DNA of 64,000 nucleotides from Streptomyces sp. NRRL S-455. Its GTDB lineage: Bacteria > Actinomycetota > Actinomycetes > Streptomycetales > Streptomycetaceae. This document shows, piece by piece, positions 1 through 8,426 of this stretch (positions are counted from its first letter, which is position 1; each line of letters begins with the position of its first letter). The position numbers and the translations under genes were made by a program. The notes under the pieces are model-generated. The model was not told the DNA's origin, did no database searches, and saw only the letters and a program-made list of their open reading frames with translations. The stretch covers positions 186,001-250,000 of the forward strand of contig NZ_JOCT01000003.1 of assembly GCF_000717875.1 (NCBI RefSeq), written 5' to 3'.

Positions 1-177
1 ACGGTGGAGGAGCTGCGGGCCGAGGGCGTGTACCGGATCCTCACGCCGGAGCGGTGCGTGGGGCTGGGGCTGGACTCCTACGTCCTGCATCCGCTGGCGG
101 GCGGGATGCCGGTGGAGGAGGGGTGGCGGAGTCTGCGGCTGTTCTGCGAACGGGTGCTGCCGGGGCTGGGGAGCTGA
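1..177 (+). CDS. C-terminal end of an LLM-class (luciferase-like) flavin-dependent oxidoreductase, partial
   Basis: The frame is open from the first base and closes at a TGA at 175-177, giving the last 58 residues of a protein whose start lies outside the window. The tail contains a stretch reading HPLAGGMPVEEGW followed by an Arg/Leu-rich helix ending in ERVLPGLGS. This resembles the C-terminal end of luciferase-like monooxygenases (FMN or F420 dependent), where an HP-GG-P-EEGWRSL-type segment closes the TIM barrel. The catalytic part is missing, so cofactor and substrate cannot be assigned. It is transcribed toward the small gene at 230. Confidence 0.5.
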   Translation, partial: TVEELRAEGVYRILTPERCVGLGLDSYVLHPLAGGMPVEEGWRSLRLFCERVLPGLGS

Positions 178-229
178 CGCTCGCGGATATCCGGTGGTCC
201 GTCGTGGCCCGTGGTGCTCCACTGGCTCC

Positions 230-610
230 ATGAGCTTGGCGGTCGACGTGTTCCTGCGGGAGCCGGACGGGCAGTGGCGGATCCTCGACGTCCCCGAGGG
301 GCGTGACGACTCGGCCGGGTTCGAGTCCTGGCGCGTGACGGTGTGGGGTTCGGAGCCGGTGCGCGCGCTGGGCGCCCGGTTCCTTCCCGTGCTGGCCGAC
401 GGTGACCTGGTCGAGGTCGAGGCCGAGGACGTCGCCGATTTCCTGGGTGAGGTGGCGCTGCTGCGCGAGCACCTCGACGCGATCGCCGAGGGCACCCGGG
501 GAGAGCGCGAGTTCGACGAGCACCGGCGGGGGCTGGTGCGGCGGCTGCGGAACCTGGAGGTGGCCGCCCTGCACGCCCGTGTGATCGGCGGCGGTGTCAT
601 CGTCTGGTGA
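230..610 (+). CDS. conserved hypothetical protein, 126 aa
   Basis: I do not recognise a family. The ATG at 230 is preferred over an upstream in-frame GTG at 194, whose first 12 residues look non-coding (MVRRGPWCSTGS). The protein is acidic and soluble, starts MSLAVDVFLREPDG, and has a Trp/Glu-rich first half and a helical second half (EVALLREHLDAIAEG, RRLRNLEVAALHARV). No signal peptide, membrane segment or Cys/His metal site is visible. Third-position G+C is high throughout, which supports real coding. It ends just before a bidirectional hairpin separating it from the convergent glcP. Confidence 0.7.
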   Translation: MSLAVDVFLREPDGQWRILDVPEGRDDSAGFESWRVTVWGSEPVRALGARFLPVLADGDLVEVEAEDVADFLGEVALLREHLDAIAEGTRGEREFDEHRRGLVRRLRNLEVAALHARVIGGGVIVW

Positions 611-619
611 CACGACGCA

Positions 620-660
620 CCGCCGCCCCGGCTCGGGCAGTGGCCGAACCGGGGCGGCGG
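620..660. terminator. bidirectional hairpin terminator between the 126-aa gene and glcP
   Basis: A 17-base arm at 620-636 pairs with 644-660 with a single internal mismatch around a 7-base loop. It lies between two convergent genes, so it can end both transcripts. There is no U tract, which is usual in Streptomyces. Confidence 0.7.
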
Positions 661-722
661 CGGGTTACGGGGAGAGGGGCAGCGGGGACTTTGGCCCTTC
701 CCCCCGAGTGCGTGGGACGGGC

Positions 723-2141
723 TCAGCCCATCTCCTCCAGGGCCTTGCCCTTCGTCTCCTTGACGAACTTCAGGACGAAGGGGATGGAGAGCGCGGCGAA
801 CACCGTGTAGATCACGTAGGTCACGGAGAGGTTCCAGTCGGCCAGCGACGGGAAGCTCGCGGTGATGGCCCAGTTGGCGATCCACTGCGCGGCGGCGGCC
901 ACGCCCAGCGCGGCGGCGCGGATCCGGTTGGGGAACATCTCGCCGAGCATGACCCAGACGACCACGCCCCAGGACAGGGCGAAGAAGAGGACGAAGACGT
1001 GCGCGGCGATCAGGGCGATCCAGCCCTGGGTGGCAGGCAGCGTGCCGTCGACGAGGGGGTGCGAGAACGCCCAGGCCTCCAGCGCCAGGCCGACCACCAT
1101 GCCGACGGAGCCGATGATCGCGAGCGGCCTGCGCCCGATGCGGTCGACGAAGATCATCGCGATGACGGTGCCGACGATGTTGATGATCGACGTGGTGAAG
1201 GAGTAGAAGAACGAGTCCGTCGGGTCGACGCCGACCGACTGCCACAGCGTCGAGGAGTAGTAGAACGCGACGTTGATGCCGACGAACTGCTGGAAGACCG
1301 ACAGGCCTATGCCGACCCAGACGATCGGCTTGAAGAAGAAGCTGCCGCCGAGCAGGTCCTTGAAGCTGGACTTGTGCTCGCTCTTCATGGCGCCCTCGAT
1401 CTCGGCGACACGGGCGTCCAGGTCGATGTCCTTGCCCTCGACCTCGGTGAGGACCTCCCGGGCGCGCTCGTGCTTGCCGACGGAGATGAGGAAGCGCGGG
1501 GACTCGGGGATGGCGAAGGAGAGCAGCCCGTAGAGGACGGCGGGGACGACCATGACGCCGAGCATGATCTGCCAGGCCTCCAGGCCCATCAGCTTGCCGC
1601 GCTGGTCGCCGTCGGCGGCGTTCAGCACACCCCAGTTGACGAGCTGCGACACGGCGATGCCGATGACGATGGCAGCCTGCTGGAAGGAGCCGAGGCGGCC
1701 GCGGTAGGCGGGCGGGGCGACCTCGGCGATGTAGGCCGGGCCGATCACGGAGGCCATGCCGATGGCGAAGCCACCGACGACGCGCCAGAAGGCGAGGTCC
1801 CACAGCGCGAAGGGCAGCGCGGAGCCGACGGCGCTGATGATGAAGAGGACCGCGGCGATCTGCATGCACCGGATGCGGCCGATGCGGTCGGCTATGCGGC
1901 CGGCGGTCGCGGCGCCGATGGCGCAGCCGATGAGGGCGATGGCGATGACCTGGGCGAGGGCCGCGGAGCCGACGTCGTAGCGGTCACGGATGGCCTCGAC
2001 GGCGCCGTTGATCACGGAACTGTCGTAGCCGAAGAGGAAACCGCCCATCGCGGCCGCCGCCGCGATGAAGATGACGTGCCCGAGATGATCGGGTTGAGCC
2101 GTCCTGGCTCCTGACTTGGGTGCCTGCGCTGTGCTGGTCAC
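723..2141 (-). CDS. glcP: glucose permease GlcP, major facilitator superfamily sugar transporter
   Basis: A 472-aa sugar porter of the MFS, expected to bring glucose across the membrane with protons. It has twelve hydrophobic segments, the sugar-porter motif DRIGRR in the first half and its repeat in the second, PESPRFL after TM6, and a cytoplasmic loop rich in Lys/Glu between the halves. The GTG at 2141 is chosen because GAGGAG lies 7 bases upstream and it gives the N-terminus MTSTAQAPKSG; the ORF extends 8 codons further without a ribosome site. Position next to smc matches SCO5578 (glcP1), the main glucose uptake system of S. coelicolor, so the symbol rests on similarity plus synteny. A tandem repeat and a promoter lie just upstream. 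Confidence 0.88.
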   Translation of the reverse strand: MTSTAQAPKSGARTAQPDHLGHVIFIAAAAAMGGFLFGYDSSVINGAVEAIRDRYDVGSAALAQVIAIALIGCAIGAATAGRIADRIGRIRCMQIAAVLFIISAVGSALPFALWDLAFWRVVGGFAIGMASVIGPAYIAEVAPPAYRGRLGSFQQAAIVIGIAVSQLVNWGVLNAADGDQRGKLMGLEAWQIMLGVMVVPAVLYGLLSFAIPESPRFLISVGKHERAREVLTEVEGKDIDLDARVAEIEGAMKSEHKSSFKDLLGGSFFFKPIVWVGIGLSVFQQFVGINVAFYYSSTLWQSVGVDPTDSFFYSFTTSIINIVGTVIAMIFVDRIGRRPLAIIGSVGMVVGLALEAWAFSHPLVDGTLPATQGWIALIAAHVFVLFFALSWGVVVWVMLGEMFPNRIRAAALGVAAAAQWIANWAITASFPSLADWNLSVTYVIYTVFAALSIPFVLKFVKETKGKALEEMG

Positions 2142-2197
2142 GTGTACTCCTCGGGCCACCGGCAACGCTGCCGGGGGGGATCAGCCCTTCGAGGTCC

Positions 2198-2217
2198 ACC
2201 TGAAGGTACCTGAAGGT
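2198..2217 (-). promoter_or_regulatory. tandem near-palindromic operator candidate in the glcP leader
   Basis: The decamer acctgaaggt occurs twice head-to-tail at 2198-2207 and 2208-2217. Each copy is almost its own reverse complement (ACCT..AGGT). The pair lies about 10-30 bases downstream of the expected glcP transcription start, a typical position for a repressor roadblock. Confidence 0.5.
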
Positions 2218-2233
2218 AAAAGGAACGTTGCCG

Positions 2234-2261
2234 AGACTATGCCTTCAAGTTTCGAAGTCAA
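2234..2261 (-). promoter_or_regulatory. glcP promoter candidate (TTGACT - 16 bp - TAGTCT)
   Basis: On the minus strand, TTGACT (2261-2256) and TAGTCT (2239-2234) are separated by 16 bp and resemble a vegetative (HrdB-type) promoter. The spacer carries an imperfect inverted repeat, CTTC..GAAG, which could be a second operator half-site. The start codon is about 90 bases downstream. Confidence 0.5.
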
Positions 2262-2362
2262 TAGGGCGGCTGCTGTGAATCTGAGGCAGGAGTGTGTCAG
2301 CGATGTGTTCAAGAAATGAAGTCACCCGGAGGTGCTGGTGAGGCCGGTGTAGCCCACACTCA

Positions 2363-5300
2363 CTAGCGGAGGCGCTGGGAGATGACCTTCGACACACCGT
2401 CGCCCTGCATGGAGACGCCGTAGAGCGCGTCGGCGACCTCCATCGTGCGCTTCTGGTGCGTGATCACGATCAGCTGGGAGGCTTCCTGGAGCTCCTGCAT
2501 GATCCGGATGAGCCGCTGGAGGTTGGTGTCGTCGAGGGCGGCCTCGACCTCGTCCATGACGTAGAACGGGCTGGGCCGTGCCTTGAAGATCGACACGAGC
2601 ATCGCTACGGCCGTCAGCGACCGCTCCCCGCCGGAGAGCAGCGACAGCCGCTTGACCTTCTTGCCCGGCGGCCGGGCCTCGACGTCCACGCCCGTGGTGA
2701 GCATGTTGTCGGGGTCGGTCAGGATCAGCCGTCCCTCACCACCCGGGAACAGGCGTGAGAACACACCCTCGAACTCCCGGGCCGTGTCCCGGTAGGCCTC
2801 GGTGAACACCTGCTCGACGCGCTCGTCGACCTCCTTCACCACCTGCAGGAGGTCCGCCCGCGTCTTCTTGAGGTCCTCGAGCTGCTCGCTGAGGAACTGG
2901 TGGCGTTCCTCCAGCGCCGCGAACTCCTCGAGGGCGAGCGGGTTCACCTTGCCGAGCTGCTGGTAGGCGCGCTCGGCGGCCTTGAGGCGCTTCTCCTGCT
3001 CGGCCCGGACGAAGGTCTTCGGCCGGTTGCGCGGATGCTCCGGGTCCTCCGGCAGCTCCTCGCCCTCGGCGGGGGGCGAGGGAGGCACGAGCTGGTGCGG
3101 GCCGTACTCCGCCACCAGCCCGGCCGGTTCGACACCCAGCTCCTCCAGCGCCTTGGTCTCCAGCTGCTCGATCCGCAGCCGCTTCTCGGCGCCGAGTACC
3201 TCGCCACGGTGGACCGAATCCGTCAACTTGTCGAGCTCGGCCTTGAGATCGCGCCCCTCGGCGCGGGCGCGGGCGAGTTCCTGCTCACGGCGGGCCTTGG
3301 CGGCCTCGGCGGCGGTGCGCTCCTCGTCGGCGCGGGCCAGGGAGACCTCGACGTGCGCGAGCAGCTGCCGGGCGCCCGAGCCGACGGCCTCGGCGACGGC
3401 GGCCTCGTGCCGCAGCCGGGCCCGCCGCTGCTCGGCGCGCGCCCGTGCCTCGCGTTCCGCGCGGGCGGCCCGGTCCAGGGAGTCGGCCCGGCCGGCCAGG
3501 CCCTTGACCCGTTCCTCGTGCGTGCGGGCCTGGAGCCGGGCCTCCATCTCGGTCTGCCGGGCGTTGGCACCGTCGGCGGCGAGCCGGTCCCGTACGGAGG
3601 TGTCGGGCTCCTCCTCGATCGGCATCTCCTCGGCCACGGCGAGCCGCTCGGCGAGTTCCTCGACCTCCTGGAGTGCCTTGTCGAGGGCCTCCTGGGCACG
3701 GGCCGCCGCGGCCGTGGACCGCTCGGCCTCCCCTGCCGCGCCCCTGGCCTGCCCGGCGAGCCGGCCGAGATGCTGGGCGACGGACGACTTCTCCCGGTCG
3801 GCGGCCCTGCGCCGCTCCCCCAGCTCCTCGACCAGTGCGGCGCACTCCCGGCGGTGCTCTCCGGCCGCGTGCTGGGCCTCGGTCAGCTCCTCGCAACGGA
3901 CGGCGAGCTCTTCCAGCTCGGCGGCGGCTTCGTCGACGGAGGCCTGGACCTCCAGGAGGCTGGGGGCGCCGGCGGAGCCGCCGTGGGCGAAGTGGGTGCC
4001 GAGGAGGTCGCCTTCGGCGGTGACGGCGGTGAGGTGGGGGTGGGCCTGGACGAGGTCTTCGGCGTCTTCGAGGGTGCTGACCACGACGATGTCGTGGAGG
4101 AGCCGTCGTACGGCGGGCATGAGGTCGGCGGGGCCGCGGACCAGGTCTGCGGCGAAGGTGTGAGGTGCGTCTGCGGGTCCCTGGGGGCTGGTCGCGCAGT
4201 TCCCCGCGCCCCTTGGGGACGTGTCCTCCGGCGGACCCGAGACGAGCAGGGTCGCCCGACCTCCGTCTTGCTTGCGCAGCAGGCGGATGGCGTCGGCAGC
4301 TGCCGACGGGGCCGTGACGGCCAGGGCGTCAGCGGCGACACCGAACGCCGCGGCCAAGGCGACCTCATGGCCGGGGGTCACCGTCAGGAGTTCCGCCGCC
4401 GGTCCCAGCAGGCCGGAGAGACGGTCCTTCGCCGCGAGCAGTATTCCGGTGCCGTCCTTGCGGCGGAGCCCGAGCGCCAGCGCCTCGTGGCGGGCCTGGG
4501 TCGCGGCGCGTTTGCGTTCCGCCGCCGTAACCGCCTCGCGGGCTGCGGTGAGGGCCGACTCGGCCTCGGCCAGCCGCTGTTTCGCCGCCTCGTGCTGTTC
4601 GGCGAGTTCGGCATCGCCGGCGTCGAGACCGTCGACCTCGGCCTTGAGGGCCTCGTACTCCTCCTGGGCGGCGGCCGCACGTTCCTGGGCCTCGTCGCGG
4701 GCGGCGGCCAGGCGCTCGATCTCGGCCTGGGCGGAGGCGGCCCGGGAGCGGGCGGCGTTGACCTGGCCGCTGAGCCGGGCCAGCCCCTCGCGGCGGTCGG
4801 CGATGGCCCGGGCTGCGTCTTTGAGACGCCGTTCCTCCTGAGCCAGTGCGCGCTCCAGCTCGGCGCGGTGGGCGACCGTGTCCTCCAGGGCCCGTTCGGC
4901 CGCCTCCAGGGCGGCCTCCAGCTCGGCCTCCTGTTCGCGGATGCGGGCGGCCTCGCGCTCCATGTCCTCGGGGTCGCGACCGCGCCGCTCCTCGGGGGGC
5001 GCGGAGGTGGCGCTCTTCACCCGGGCGTCGGCCAGCGAGATCGTGCCGCGTACCCGCTCGGCGAGCTGGGAGAGCTCGTACCAGGTCTGCTGTGCGCGCT
5101 GGAGGCGTGGCGTGAGCTGCCGTACCTGGTCCTCCAGGAGGGCCTCGCGCTGGAGCGCCTTGCGCAGCTCCTGCTCGGCGGCCTCCTTGCGCTCCTTCAG
5201 CGCGGCTTCGTCGGCGACCTCTGCCTTGAGGGCTTCCCGGAGCCGTACGAGGTCGTCGGCGAGGAGGCGGAGGCGGGCGTCGCGCAGGTCGGCCTGGATG

Positions 5301-5950
5301 ACGGCGGCCCGTCGTGCCACCGCCGCCTGGCGGCCCAGCGGCTTCAGCTGGCGACGCAGTTCGTCCGTCAGGTCCTGCACGCGCGCGAGGTTGGCCTGCA
5401 TCGCGTCCAGCTTGCGCAGCGCCTTCTCCTTGCGCTTGCGGTGCTTGAGGACGCCCGCGGCCTCCTCGATGAAGGCGCGGCGGCCCATGGGGTCGGCGTG
5501 CAGCACGGAGTCGAGCTGGCCCTGCCCGACGATGACGTGCATCTCACGGCCGATGCCGGAGTCGGAGAGGAGATCCTGGATGTCGAGGAGGCGGCACGTG
5601 TCGCCGTTGATCTGGTACTCGCTGCCGCCGTTGCGGAACATGATCCGCGTGATGGTGACCTCGGCGTACTCGATGGGCAGGGCCCCGTCGGAGTTGTCGA
5701 TGGTCAGGGACACCTCGGCACGGCCCAGGGGCGGGCGGCCCGTGGTGCCGGCGAAGATGACGTCCTCCATCTTGCCGCCGCGCAGCGACTTGGCACCCTG
5801 CTCGCCCATGACCCAGCTGAGGGCGTCGACGACGTTGGACTTGCCCGAGCCGTTCGGTCCGACGACGCACGTGATCCCGGGTTCGAACCGGAGTGTGGTC
5901 GCCGAGGCGAACGACTTGAACCCGCGGAGGGTCAGGGCCTTGAGGTGCAC
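2363..5950 (-). CDS. smc: chromosome segregation ATPase SMC
   Basis: A 1195-aa condensin subunit that works as a dimer with ScpA/ScpB to organise and segregate chromosomes, including during sporulation. The N-terminus has Walker A GPNGSGKS (residues 31-38). Long coiled coils rich in Glu/Ala/Arg surround a hinge near residues 500-680. The C-terminus has the ABC signature LLSGGERS followed by Walker B FYVMDEVEAALDD. The GTG at 5950 starts MHLKALTLRGFKSF, the canonical SMC beginning; the ORF extends 26 unlikely codons further. TAGAGT at 5964-5959 lies 8 bases upstream, so the mRNA may be nearly leaderless. The hinge carries an in-frame copy of a dispersed repeat (about residues 575-590), reading PRGAGNCATSPQGP. 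Confidence 0.96.
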   Translation of the reverse strand: MHLKALTLRGFKSFASATTLRFEPGITCVVGPNGSGKSNVVDALSWVMGEQGAKSLRGGKMEDVIFAGTTGRPPLGRAEVSLTIDNSDGALPIEYAEVTITRIMFRNGGSEYQINGDTCRLLDIQDLLSDSGIGREMHVIVGQGQLDSVLHADPMGRRAFIEEAAGVLKHRKRKEKALRKLDAMQANLARVQDLTDELRRQLKPLGRQAAVARRAAVIQADLRDARLRLLADDLVRLREALKAEVADEAALKERKEAAEQELRKALQREALLEDQVRQLTPRLQRAQQTWYELSQLAERVRGTISLADARVKSATSAPPEERRGRDPEDMEREAARIREQEAELEAALEAAERALEDTVAHRAELERALAQEERRLKDAARAIADRREGLARLSGQVNAARSRAASAQAEIERLAAARDEAQERAAAAQEEYEALKAEVDGLDAGDAELAEQHEAAKQRLAEAESALTAAREAVTAAERKRAATQARHEALALGLRRKDGTGILLAAKDRLSGLLGPAAELLTVTPGHEVALAAAFGVAADALAVTAPSAAADAIRLLRKQDGGRATLLVSGPPEDTSPRGAGNCATSPQGPADAPHTFAADLVRGPADLMPAVRRLLHDIVVVSTLEDAEDLVQAHPHLTAVTAEGDLLGTHFAHGGSAGAPSLLEVQASVDEAAAELEELAVRCEELTEAQHAAGEHRRECAALVEELGERRRAADREKSSVAQHLGRLAGQARGAAGEAERSTAAAARAQEALDKALQEVEELAERLAVAEEMPIEEEPDTSVRDRLAADGANARQTEMEARLQARTHEERVKGLAGRADSLDRAARAEREARARAEQRRARLRHEAAVAEAVGSGARQLLAHVEVSLARADEERTAAEAAKARREQELARARAEGRDLKAELDKLTDSVHRGEVLGAEKRLRIEQLETKALEELGVEPAGLVAEYGPHQLVPPSPPAEGEELPEDPEHPRNRPKTFVRAEQEKRLKAAERAYQQLGKVNPLALEEFAALEERHQFLSEQLEDLKKTRADLLQVVKEVDERVEQVFTEAYRDTAREFEGVFSRLFPGGEGRLILTDPDNMLTTGVDVEARPPGKKVKRLSLLSGGERSLTAVAMLVSIFKARPSPFYVMDEVEAALDDTNLQRLIRIMQELQEASQLIVITHQKRTMEVADALYGVSMQGDGVSKVISQRLR
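4190..4217. repeat. dispersed Streptomyces palindromic repeat, copy inside the smc hinge
   Basis: Contains cgcgcagttccccgcgcccc, the same core found in intergenic DNA at 30243-30263 and 45455-45475. Here it is read through in frame as part of Smc. Confidence 0.8.
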
Positions 5951-6064
5951 GCCGCTGGACTCTACCGCCCGGGTTCGTCTCACTCCATGAACCCACGGTT
6001 TCGCCGCTGAACGCGCAGGGCAGACCAAACGTTAAAGACGGTGAAAGGATGCGGGGGAAGAAAG

Positions 6065-6087
6065 AAGGGACGCCGACGGCGTCCCTT
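6065..6087 (-). terminator. hairpin between the 67-aa gene and smc
   Basis: A perfect 11-bp inverted repeat (6065-6075 with 6077-6087). It lies downstream of the minus-strand gene at 6159-6362 and upstream of smc, and would separate their transcripts. Confidence 0.65.
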
Positions 6088-6158
6088 GCACTTCTGACAA
6101 CTGAGCGGTTGTGACGGGCGGCCCAACCACTGCTTGCCGATGTGGAGCGGTGCAGTGA

Positions 6159-6362
6159 TCAGGTGAGCGCAGGCTCCGCCTGGTGTGCGTCAACGCTCTC
6201 CATGATCCTGTCGTGAGAAGCGGCAGCCGTCAGCGCCTCGTTCTCCGCCTGGATCCGTACGAGCTCGGATTCCAGGTCCTGGACGCGCTGCTGGAGCCGT
6301 CGCATCTCGGCGAGGAGTCGAGGGTCGGAGCCGCCGACGTAACCGAGAAGCGCCTTTGCCAT
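6159..6362 (-). CDS. conserved small coiled-coil protein, 67 aa
   Basis: Function unknown. The ATG at 6362 follows GGAGG about 10 bases upstream. The protein begins MAKALLGYVGGSDPRLLAEM and continues into a heptad-patterned helix (LQQRVQDLESELVRIQAENEAL), which suggests a short parallel coiled coil or zipper-like dimer. It ends in an acidic tail. From memory it is a conserved actinobacterial neighbour of smc, but this was not checked. A hairpin separates it from smc, so they are probably not one operon. Upstream in-frame codons lack coding character. Confidence 0.75.
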   Translation of the reverse strand: MAKALLGYVGGSDPRLLAEMRRLQQRVQDLESELVRIQAENEALTAAASHDRIMESVDAHQAEPALT

Positions 6363-6737
6363 GATGGATGGTCCTCCACAATGAGTGACCGACCGATGCG
6401 GTGTGGGTCGTGAGGGATTCGCACCCGCAGCTTGGCAGGGCCTGGAGTTGTGCTGCCGTTCAGCCATGCCAAACAGCTAAGGTGCGCGGGGCTTTCAGCG
6501 TCTCACCAAAAAGTTTGACGGTCAACACGATCACGCCCCGTATTGGGGGCAACCCGGGCGCAAGCGGCCAAGAACGGCGGCGCTGCGGCCTCTGCGGGGC
6601 CTTCAGGGCATGGCGATCATCCTTGCGTGTGCGGCCCGCCAAGGCAAGCGATTCCGGCAATCACCAGCGAGTTTCCGTCCGGGCCGGCCGTAGGGGCGGT
6701 CCGCGAGCGGCCACGAGGGTCGCCCGGCGGTGCCCGG
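6363..6737. other. intergenic region, 375 bp, no gene seen
   Basis: No open frame here has convincing codon use or a ribosome site. The only structured element is a dyad TTGAC-G-GTCAA at 6515-6525, whose minus-strand half could be a -35 for the 67-aa gene, though a good -10 is not evident. The right end holds the region downstream of the acylphosphatase. Confidence 0.6.
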
Positions 6738-7019
6738 TCAGCGGATGGCGAAGCCCTCGTAGCCGCCACGCGGTGTGTCCCAGATCTCGGTGACACCTTC
6801 CACGCGGCCGGGCGTGTCGTCGCTCTGGAGCCAGTCCAGGAGTCCTTCACAGCCCTCCCGCGCGCCCTCCGCGACCACCTGGACCCGCCCGTCGCCCAAA
6901 TTGAGAGCAAAACCACTCAGGCCACCGATCTCCAGGGCCTTGGCCCGGGTGAACCAGCGGAAACCCACACCTTGGACCCGTCCCCGCACCCAGGCGACCA
7001 GTCGCACATCCTCGCTCAT
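6738..7019 (-). CDS. acyP: acylphosphatase
   Basis: A 93-aa enzyme that hydrolyses acyl phosphates (EC 3.6.1.7) in the cytoplasm. It shows the family pattern [13 protein letters not shown], with the phosphate-binding loop and catalytic Arg, then [18 protein letters not shown] with the catalytic Asn, and ends in the usual short beta strand. Length and fold fit the single-domain family exactly. The ATG at 7019 gives a normal N-terminus ([11 protein letters not shown]). It is divergent from the CAP-domain gene across 161 bp. Confidence 0.93.
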   Translation of the reverse strand: MSEDVRLVAWVRGRVQGVGFRWFTRAKALEIGGLSGFALNLGDGRVQVVAEGAREGCEGLLDWLQSDDTPGRVEGVTEIWDTPRGGYEGFAIR

Positions 7020-7180
7020 GACTGCAACCTAACCGCCCGGACTCCCTCCGGGCACTTCCTCCCCTTGCGCCATGCGGTACCGTCCCCACCCAACGAATCT
7101 CATATGAAACTCACACGATCGAGTGGGTTTGGTGTTGATCTCGGGGACGAGTCGACCGCCAGGACGAGGAAGGCCAGGAC

Positions 7181-8356
7181 ATGGGACGCCACCGACGCTC
7201 CGCCGCCGGCCGCGCCGCCACGGGCCGCGCCGGGGGGATCGCGCAGGCCGACGGCTACGCGGAAGGCCACGACCCGCGGCACTCCGCCGCGGGCGACGAC
7301 GAGCCGACGATGGGCATCGCGCCCTACCTGAACCCTGAGGCGTACGCCGGCACCTACGCGAAGAGCGAGGCCTATCTGTTCGAGGAGGGCCTGGAGGGCT
7401 CAGGGGCGGGTGACGACCAGTACGCCGCGGTTCCCCGCCCCCGGACCGGCGACACGGCCGCCTTCGCCGGCGACGGCTTCGAGCCCGACGCCGGCGGTCG
7501 GCGCCACGGCTCGCACCGCCGCCGCAAGAAGACCGCCAGGCCGATGCGCAACGGACTCCTCGGCGTGTCCGCCGCGGTCGCCCTCGGCACGGTCGCGGTG
7601 GCCACCGGCGCGGTGCCCGGTCTCGACAACTACAAGCTCGGCGGCGACAACGGCGCCGACAAGGTTCAGGCGGCGGACACCCCGACGAACTCCCCGAGCG
7701 AGCTGGGCGGCACCTCGGGCGACCTGGACGGCCGGGGCTCCACGCCCACGAGCCGGGACGCCGAGCGCTCCCTGTCGCCCTCGCCGTCCGCCTCGAAGAC
7801 GTCGGCCGCACCGACGAAGACGCCGGAGAAGCCGGCCAAGACGCAGGAGCAGGCGCCGGAGAAGGCGCCGGAGAAGAAGAAGCCGGCGGCCACACCCAGC
7901 GAGAAGCCGGAGAAGACGCCCTCCCGGACGGCCACCAAGGCACCGGAGAAGCCCAGCGCCCCCGCCGCCCTCTCCGAGGAGGCCGCCGCCGCGGCCCAGG
8001 TGCTCAGCCTGGTGAACGAGGAGCGGGCCAAGGTGGGCTGCAGCCCGGTCGCCGCGAACAGCGCCCTGACCGAGCTGGCCCAGAACTACAGCGAGGACAT
8101 GGCCGCGCGGGGCTTCTTCGACCACACCGACCCGGACGGCCGCACGCCCTGGGACCGGGCCAAGAGCGCCGGCATATCCAACCTCGGCGGGGAGAACATA
8201 GCCCGGGGCCAGGCCGACGCCGCCGCCGTGATGGACGCGTGGATGAACAGCCCCGGCCACCGCGCCAACATCCTGAACTGCGACTTCAAGACGCTGGGTG
8301 TCGGTGTGAAGCTCGGGTCGGGCGGTCCGTGGTGGACCCAGAACTTCGGCTACTAG
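7181..8356 (+). CDS. membrane-anchored CAP/SCP-domain protein
   Basis: A 391-aa protein with a cytoplasmic, charged N-terminal third, a basic patch (HRRRKKTARPMRNG), one membrane segment near residues 122-143, an extracellular Thr/Pro/Lys/Glu-rich linker (residues about 160-265), and a C-terminal CAP domain from about 267. CAP hallmarks are LVNEERAKVG, the HTDPDGRTPWDR loop, GENIARG and NSPGHRANIL. The domain is known from secreted proteins of varied, mostly unproven function; some members bind lipids or peptidoglycan fragments. The linker resembles a wall-spanning spacer, so the CAP domain probably sits outside the membrane. The ATG at 7181 follows AGGAAGG. Confidence 0.88.
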   Translation: MGRHRRSAAGRAATGRAGGIAQADGYAEGHDPRHSAAGDDEPTMGIAPYLNPEAYAGTYAKSEAYLFEEGLEGSGAGDDQYAAVPRPRTGDTAAFAGDGFEPDAGGRRHGSHRRRKKTARPMRNGLLGVSAAVALGTVAVATGAVPGLDNYKLGGDNGADKVQAADTPTNSPSELGGTSGDLDGRGSTPTSRDAERSLSPSPSASKTSAAPTKTPEKPAKTQEQAPEKAPEKKKPAATPSEKPEKTPSRTATKAPEKPSAPAALSEEAAAAAQVLSLVNEERAKVGCSPVAANSALTELAQNYSEDMAARGFFDHTDPDGRTPWDRAKSAGISNLGGENIARGQADAAAVMDAWMNSPGHRANILNCDFKTLGVGVKLGSGGPWWTQNFGY

Positions 8357-8366
8357 ACCTCGCCGT

Positions 8367-8404
8367 GCGCTAACCAGCAGTTAGCGCAACCTGTTGGTTA
8401 GCGC
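8367..8404. promoter_or_regulatory. triple GCGCTAA/TTAGCGC operator before the HxlR gene
   Basis: gcgctaa at 8367-8373 faces ttagcgc at 8381-8387, and a third half-site ttagcgc lies at 8398-8404; the outer pair extends to gcgctaacc/ggttagcgc. The sites overlap the expected -35 region of the downstream regulator, consistent with autoregulation. Confidence 0.6.
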
Positions 8405-8414
8405 TGTGCTGGCG

Positions 8415-8420
8415 TAGGCT
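8415..8420 (+). promoter_or_regulatory. -10 element of a leaderless promoter for the HxlR gene
   Basis: TAGGCT ends six bases before the ATG at 8427, so transcription would begin at or next to the start codon. No Shine-Dalgarno sequence is present. Confidence 0.55.
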
Positions 8421-8426
8421 GGGGCC

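Noticed and set aside
594..2114. 506-aa ORF on the plus strand
   Set aside because: It is antisense to glcP and rich in Asp/Gly/Arg/Val as expected for the complement of a G+C-rich gene; no ribosome site or domain.
2900..6010. 1036-aa ORF on the plus strand
   Set aside because: It is antisense to smc; composition is a reflection of the Glu/Ala/Arg coiled coil.
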